DNA from: an uncultured bacterium
GTDB taxonomy: Bacteria; Eisenbacteria; RBG-16-71-46; CAIMUX01
DNA length: 7,556 nucleotides
Direction: 5' to 3'
NCBI GenBank assembly: GCA_946886185.1
Contig: CAMPIC010000125.1
Location: forward strand, 1 to 7,556
Within the stretch, counting starts at the first letter, position 1, and every line of letters starts with the position of its first letter. The notes beneath the pieces were generated by a model. That model saw only the letters and a program-made list of their open reading frames with translations. It searched no databases and was not told the origin of the DNA. Position numbers and translations under genes: made by a program. Shown here piece by piece: positions 5,001-7,556 of the stretch.

Positions 5001-7556
5001 CTTCCGTACCGTTGACGTACCGGAACTGGAACGGTTGATACACCTCGTCGTCGGTATTCGAGTCTTCGAACCGATAGTCGTCGAAGGAGGTGTCCCCGCT
5101 CGCATCGGAAACGCGGTCCATGCCGGTGTCTTCATCGCGTGTATCGCTCTGATCGAGAACGCCGTCCTCGTTGACATCCTCGGAATCGAAACGGCCGTTG
5201 GGCGGGATCGTTTGCCAGGTCGAGGGATCGGAGAAGAGATCGTTGCGGTGCCACATCGCATCCTCGCTCACCGAGCCGAGATCGATGTAGAGCTTCCCCT
5301 CGCGGAGATGGCGCTGCTCGTATGGAACGCCGTCGTTGACCCAGACATCGAGAAACTGCGCCTGGGAAAGATCGATTCCGCGAACCGAGAGCGGCTGCGT
5401 CACGCCCACCCACGACTCCTGCCGCTCCAGCGCAGTCGTCCCTTTCGTGGCCAGATACAGCTCGAGCATCTGGCGATTGTCGTCTCCCTCGCGCTCTTCC
5501 AGAGTCGGCTGCAGATCCCACTGCTGCAGCGCCTGGCGCGGTGAGTACCAGAGCAGCTCTCCCTTGCGGGAAGCGGCCGCGAGCGAATCGAACCCTTCCT
5601 CCTGCAAGACGGTCAGCGGGATGGCGGTGAAGGTCCAGGAACGGCGGCTCATGCTCAGCTCGAGCACGTCCTTGGCTCCTTCGAAGTCGTCGATGTAGAG
5701 CACGTTGCGCGTGTTCGGATTCGGGAGCGAGATTCCGAGCCCGGCGTCGATCTCGAGCCGCGAAGGCTGGCGCGCATCGAGGAACGGCAGACGATCGACC
5801 ACATCGGTCATGAGCCACGAGTCGGTTCGATACTGCCCCGCGAACTCCCCGACCAAGGTCCGGGACGGCTCCTCCCCCAGGCGCGGCCGGCGCCCTTCCA
5901 CGCCCGGAACCCCTCCCTTGCTCTCGAAGAACCAGGTCGAGGAGACGTTCCATTTGCTCTCTTCCGGGCGCACGAACGCGGAGATTCCCGCGAGCGTCTT
6001 CTGACCGCCGCCGCCTCCGAAGGGGACGAACTGATAGCTGACGTCGATCTGGTCGCTCTCGGTCACGTTGGCCGCGTCGAGGATCTCGACTTCGCCGATG
6101 TCGTAGTCGATTCGATAGTCCCGATCGCGCGTCAGGGTGCGACCGCTGGCGGTGACTCGCTCGCTTCCCGGAAGGATGTTGAACGCGTCGAGCTGGATGG
6201 TGGAGACGGGGCTGCGATAGGTGGCGTCGAGATAGTACCGGCTGTACACGTCGGGGCTCGGATTGAGCACGGCGCGGTCGTAGATCTCGGGCGCGCGGTA
6301 CTGGGCCGGGTCGATCACGAACCAGGTCGAGGTCCCGAGAGAATCCGGACGCGCCTCGGTGAGCGCTCCCGGTCCCCCCGGACGGAACCGCGAATAGGTG
6401 TACCCGTTGCAGACCGCGGGATCGAGCGCGAGGTCGGTCGTGTCGGGATCGAACGGACGCAGGTCGGGTTGGAAGAGGGTTCCGGTCTGCGTGTTGAGGA
6501 AGCCCTGGTCGACGACGTTGTCATGCCCCGGCGCCACGCCCGCGGTCGTCCGCACCGAAAGGTCGACTCCCGTCATCTGCAGGAAGGTCGGTCCATTGTC
6601 GCCGATCCGATCCGGATCTTCCGTGTTGGCCGAGGATTCGCGCAGGCGGATGCGGAGATCGAACCCGTCCTGCAGGATGTTGCGCGCGCCCAGGTCATAG
6701 ACGTTGCGCATCTCGAGCCGCGCGATCGGTCCCCAGGCGCCGGCCTTGAGATTCTCCTGATCGACCGCCGCGTTCGAGCGCGAGACACGCAGCATCTTGA
6801 GCCGCAGGAACGGCTCCTCCACGGTGATCCGGTGCCCGACCCGGAAACGCTGTCCCCGCACCAGCCCGCCGGTCGTTCCGTCGGGGACGAGCTCCCATCC
6901 TTCGTAGGTCACCGCGAGGTAGTGGTTGTTGTCGACCGACTGGCTCAGCTCCAGGATCGGCATTCCCGGATACGGGTTGGTGAGCACGGTGTAGTCGATC
7001 GAACCGATGAGGAGATTCCACTTCCCGTCGCGGAAGGCGTCGGGCCGGCCGGGAAAATCCTCGGTGCCGTCTCCCGTGACGATTCCGGAAACGGCGGCAT
7101 CCTGCGTGTTGTTGCGTCCATCGAGGTCGTCCACGTACACCTCGAGGGTGGTGGGATCGATCTCCCACGGGCAGCCGTCGGGATCGCGCAGGAAGAAGTA
7201 CTTCCTCTGGATGTACTGCCAATCGAACACCTGCACGCTGCGGGTCTCGGATCTGCGCGAGACCGACTTGGAATCGTTCTGTCCCTCTTGCTTGGAGAGC
7301 ACCATGTTGAGATCGACGTCGCCGACCTTCGCGAGGGTATTGATCCCGAAGAGACCTTCCGCGCGCCCGTTGTAGGTGACGTAGCGCGTGCCGGGAAGAC
7401 GCAAGCTGGTATTGCCCAGGTCGACCCGCTGGATGATCTCGTCCTCGTATCCGTCGTAGTGGATCTGGATCCGGTTGGCGAGCGGCGTGGTGCTCTGGCT
7501 CGACTGATCGACGTCGATCTGCACCTTGTCGCCGATCGTTCCCGTCAGCTTGAGGT
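2026..7556 (-). CDS. sprA: SprA/Sov-family type IX secretion outer-membrane translocon, 5'-partial
   Basis: Family knowledge: SprA (Sov in Porphyromonas) is the giant beta-barrel through which T9SS substrates cross the outer membrane; members are usually about 2300-2500 residues. Here 1842 codons are visible and the frame stays open to the window edge, so the N-terminal few hundred residues are missing. The GTG at 7524 is an internal valine, not a start: the in-frame codons before it read LKLTGTIGDK, a SprA-like segment. Hallmarks in order: YDGYEDEIIQ just after the edge; NVLYIDDFEGAK (about 5706-5671); an acidic stretch with DVNEDGVLDQSD (5178-5143); VNGTEGNQ then DSEDLNGD (about 5010-4960); EQSITLELRNFQPG (about 4475-4430); IWIDELRLSG (about 4050-4015); GISLPLTLSFNKTRLVPKF (about 3815-3760). 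The C-terminal third is rich in alternating polar/hydrophobic strands and ends ASFNF, the aromatic C-terminus typical of outer-membrane barrels. Stop is TGA at 2028-2026. Family call is firm; that the organism has a working T9SS is inferred. Confidence 0.95.
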   Translation of the reverse strand, partial: LKLTGTIGDKVQIDVDQSSQSTTPLANRIQIHYDGYEDEIIQRVDLGNTSLRLPGTRYVTYNGRAEGLFGINTLAKVGDVDLNMVLSKQEGQNDSKSVSRRSETRSVQVFDWQYIQRKYFFLRDPDGCPWEIDPTTLEVYVDDLDGRNNTQDAAVSGIVTGDGTEDFPGRPDAFRDGKWNLLIGSIDYTVLTNPYPGMPILELSQSVDNNHYLAVTYEGWELVPDGTTGGLVRGQRFRVGHRITVEEPFLRLKMLRVSRSNAAVDQENLKAGAWGPIARLEMRNVYDLGARNILQDGFDLRIRLRESSANTEDPDRIGDNGPTFLQMTGVDLSVRTTAGVAPGHDNVVDQGFLNTQTGTLFQPDLRPFDPDTTDLALDPAVCNGYTYSRFRPGGPGALTEARPDSLGTSTWFVIDPAQYRAPEIYDRAVLNPSPDVYSRYYLDATYRSPVSTIQLDAFNILPGSERVTASGRTLTRDRDYRIDYDIGEVEILDAANVTESDQIDVSYQFVPFGGGGGQKTLAGISAFVRPEESKWNVSSTWFFESKGGVPGVEGRRPRLGEEPSRTLVGEFAGQYRTDSWLMTDVVDRLPFLDARQPSRLEIDAGLGISLPNPNTRNVLYIDDFEGAKDVLELSMSRRSWTFTAIPLTVLQEEGFDSLAAASRKGELLWYSPRQALQQWDLQPTLEEREGDDNRQMLELYLATKGTTALERQESWVGVTQPLSVRGIDLSQAQFLDVWVNDGVPYEQRHLREGKLYIDLGSVSEDAMWHRNDLFSDPSTWQTIPPNGRFDSEDVNEDGVLDQSDTRDEDTGMDRVSDASGDTSFDDYRFEDSNTDDEVYQPFQFRYVNGTEGNQFLDSEDLNGDLVPQRSNSYFQVEIDLADSTLWETDVRRDFVLRDPGQPLTETPADTSGWRRIRIPLSDEALVRIMKDGGVSDPDWERIFHSRIWVTGFSGERQRLQVGGIEIIGNRWFERSLSDLRDVELPPEALAPGEEFFVGVLNNKDDKAVYVPPFTPRNLPQDNVQEREQSITLELRNFQPGHRAAIYRIFPREQNFSSLYNTLEFYLNRRFNSGDANLVMSIRLGKDAAPDTTNYYEYTRPLPNDWDLVQIDLAELSRLQLEIPDSTSNIVRKELPDGAVISRKGSPSLNLIRRVTFTVTNVGGTPLREGNIWIDELRLSGVKKETGTAQRVQVSAKFSDFMDITGNFEKACADFVSIGQNQGSGTTSTTTNLSTRIALQKFIERTGISLPLTLSFNKTRLVPKFKTGSDLVVDRPTDRDISERQDQQFLLSYSKRRSENPWVRYLVDPFSASVSQGRSINLTPQRRDSTVTRTGTVNWQMALDQVGVLRVPTDGVIGLFKRPEIQLLPTRLSASLSGRTTDSRVYRRTDLSKPYEREETFTPSSTDLSLGMGFNPVRSIRYDIDSARDLNLRHNQQALFGVRLGRERSRSQSLNANWDIPVLTTLLSPRVSWDGKSNLTFLQQGGQSVENEPDRYNDYRNSSATTFQGRLAMDELTRFIRDFPPGGNDSTRVESRGGGGSTLFRLHPINLQYSISTSTTYSRRRGEPSLAFQLGLSRDLGGESRPLSNSVRTASDTKGFGWDTSLDLPFSMSVKPRFDHQVTDTDANGVTSVTRETSWPELDVQWGNLYQRLKVDKLLHLKSFSANTRYSRKTSEQGPRGAPLITRTTSTGINPLVSIRASMENGISATINSSRNESITERFQPPSVTRTETSAATLDLKKSIELRKRVKVPGSSSFKVINTRMDVNAGIDWRQTATESRAQGGASTESGSVQLAITTGSTYQFTERITGAANVRVGQDSNTKEKSKTTRFVTISVSASFNF

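Noticed and set aside
4723..5544. Plus-strand open frame of 273 codons
   Set aside because: Antisense shadow of sprA, across the segment holding its most conserved motifs; no independent start signal or domain seen.

Overview
All real genes in this window lie on the minus strand, so biology runs from base 7556 down to base 1. In that order there are four: a very large outer-membrane protein of the SprA/Sov family (5' end outside the window), a secreted M28-family zinc enzyme that looks like a glutaminyl-peptide cyclotransferase, the ribosome maturation factor RimP, and the start of the transcription factor NusA (3' end outside the window). No RNA genes, mobile elements, CRISPR arrays or phage genes were seen.

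The organism is probably a GC-rich member of the FCB superphylum outside the ordinary low-GC Bacteroidota. SprA is the translocon of the type IX secretion system (T9SS), which is essentially an FCB trait, while the strongly G/C-biased third codon positions and long antisense open frames show high GC. Candidatus Eisenbacteria or a related lineage (Gemmatimonadota-like, Latescibacterota-like) would fit, but the phylum is an inference and not shown by any marker here.

Layout: bases 7556-2026 hold sprA, with at least 1842 codons visible and no in-frame stop. Its stop codon is followed directly by a Shine-Dalgarno sequence and the GTG start of the M28 gene (2015-1083), so these two are very probably translated from one message. 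The 137-base gap (1082-946) contains a hairpin followed by a U-rich tract, i.e. a Rho-independent terminator, only 35 bases before rimP. Then rimP (945-457) and nusA (436 to edge) follow with a 20-base gap, the widespread rimP-nusA housekeeping pair.

How they may work together: SprA moves folded proteins across the outer membrane. The M28 enzyme, with a signal peptide and cyclotransferase-like active-site pattern, would act in the periplasm, where it could convert N-terminal glutamine of exported proteins to pyroglutamate. RimP and NusA are unrelated to secretion: 30S ribosome maturation and transcription elongation/termination. The hairpin between the halves either ends the secretion operon or acts as a leader attenuator of the rimP-nusA operon, or both.
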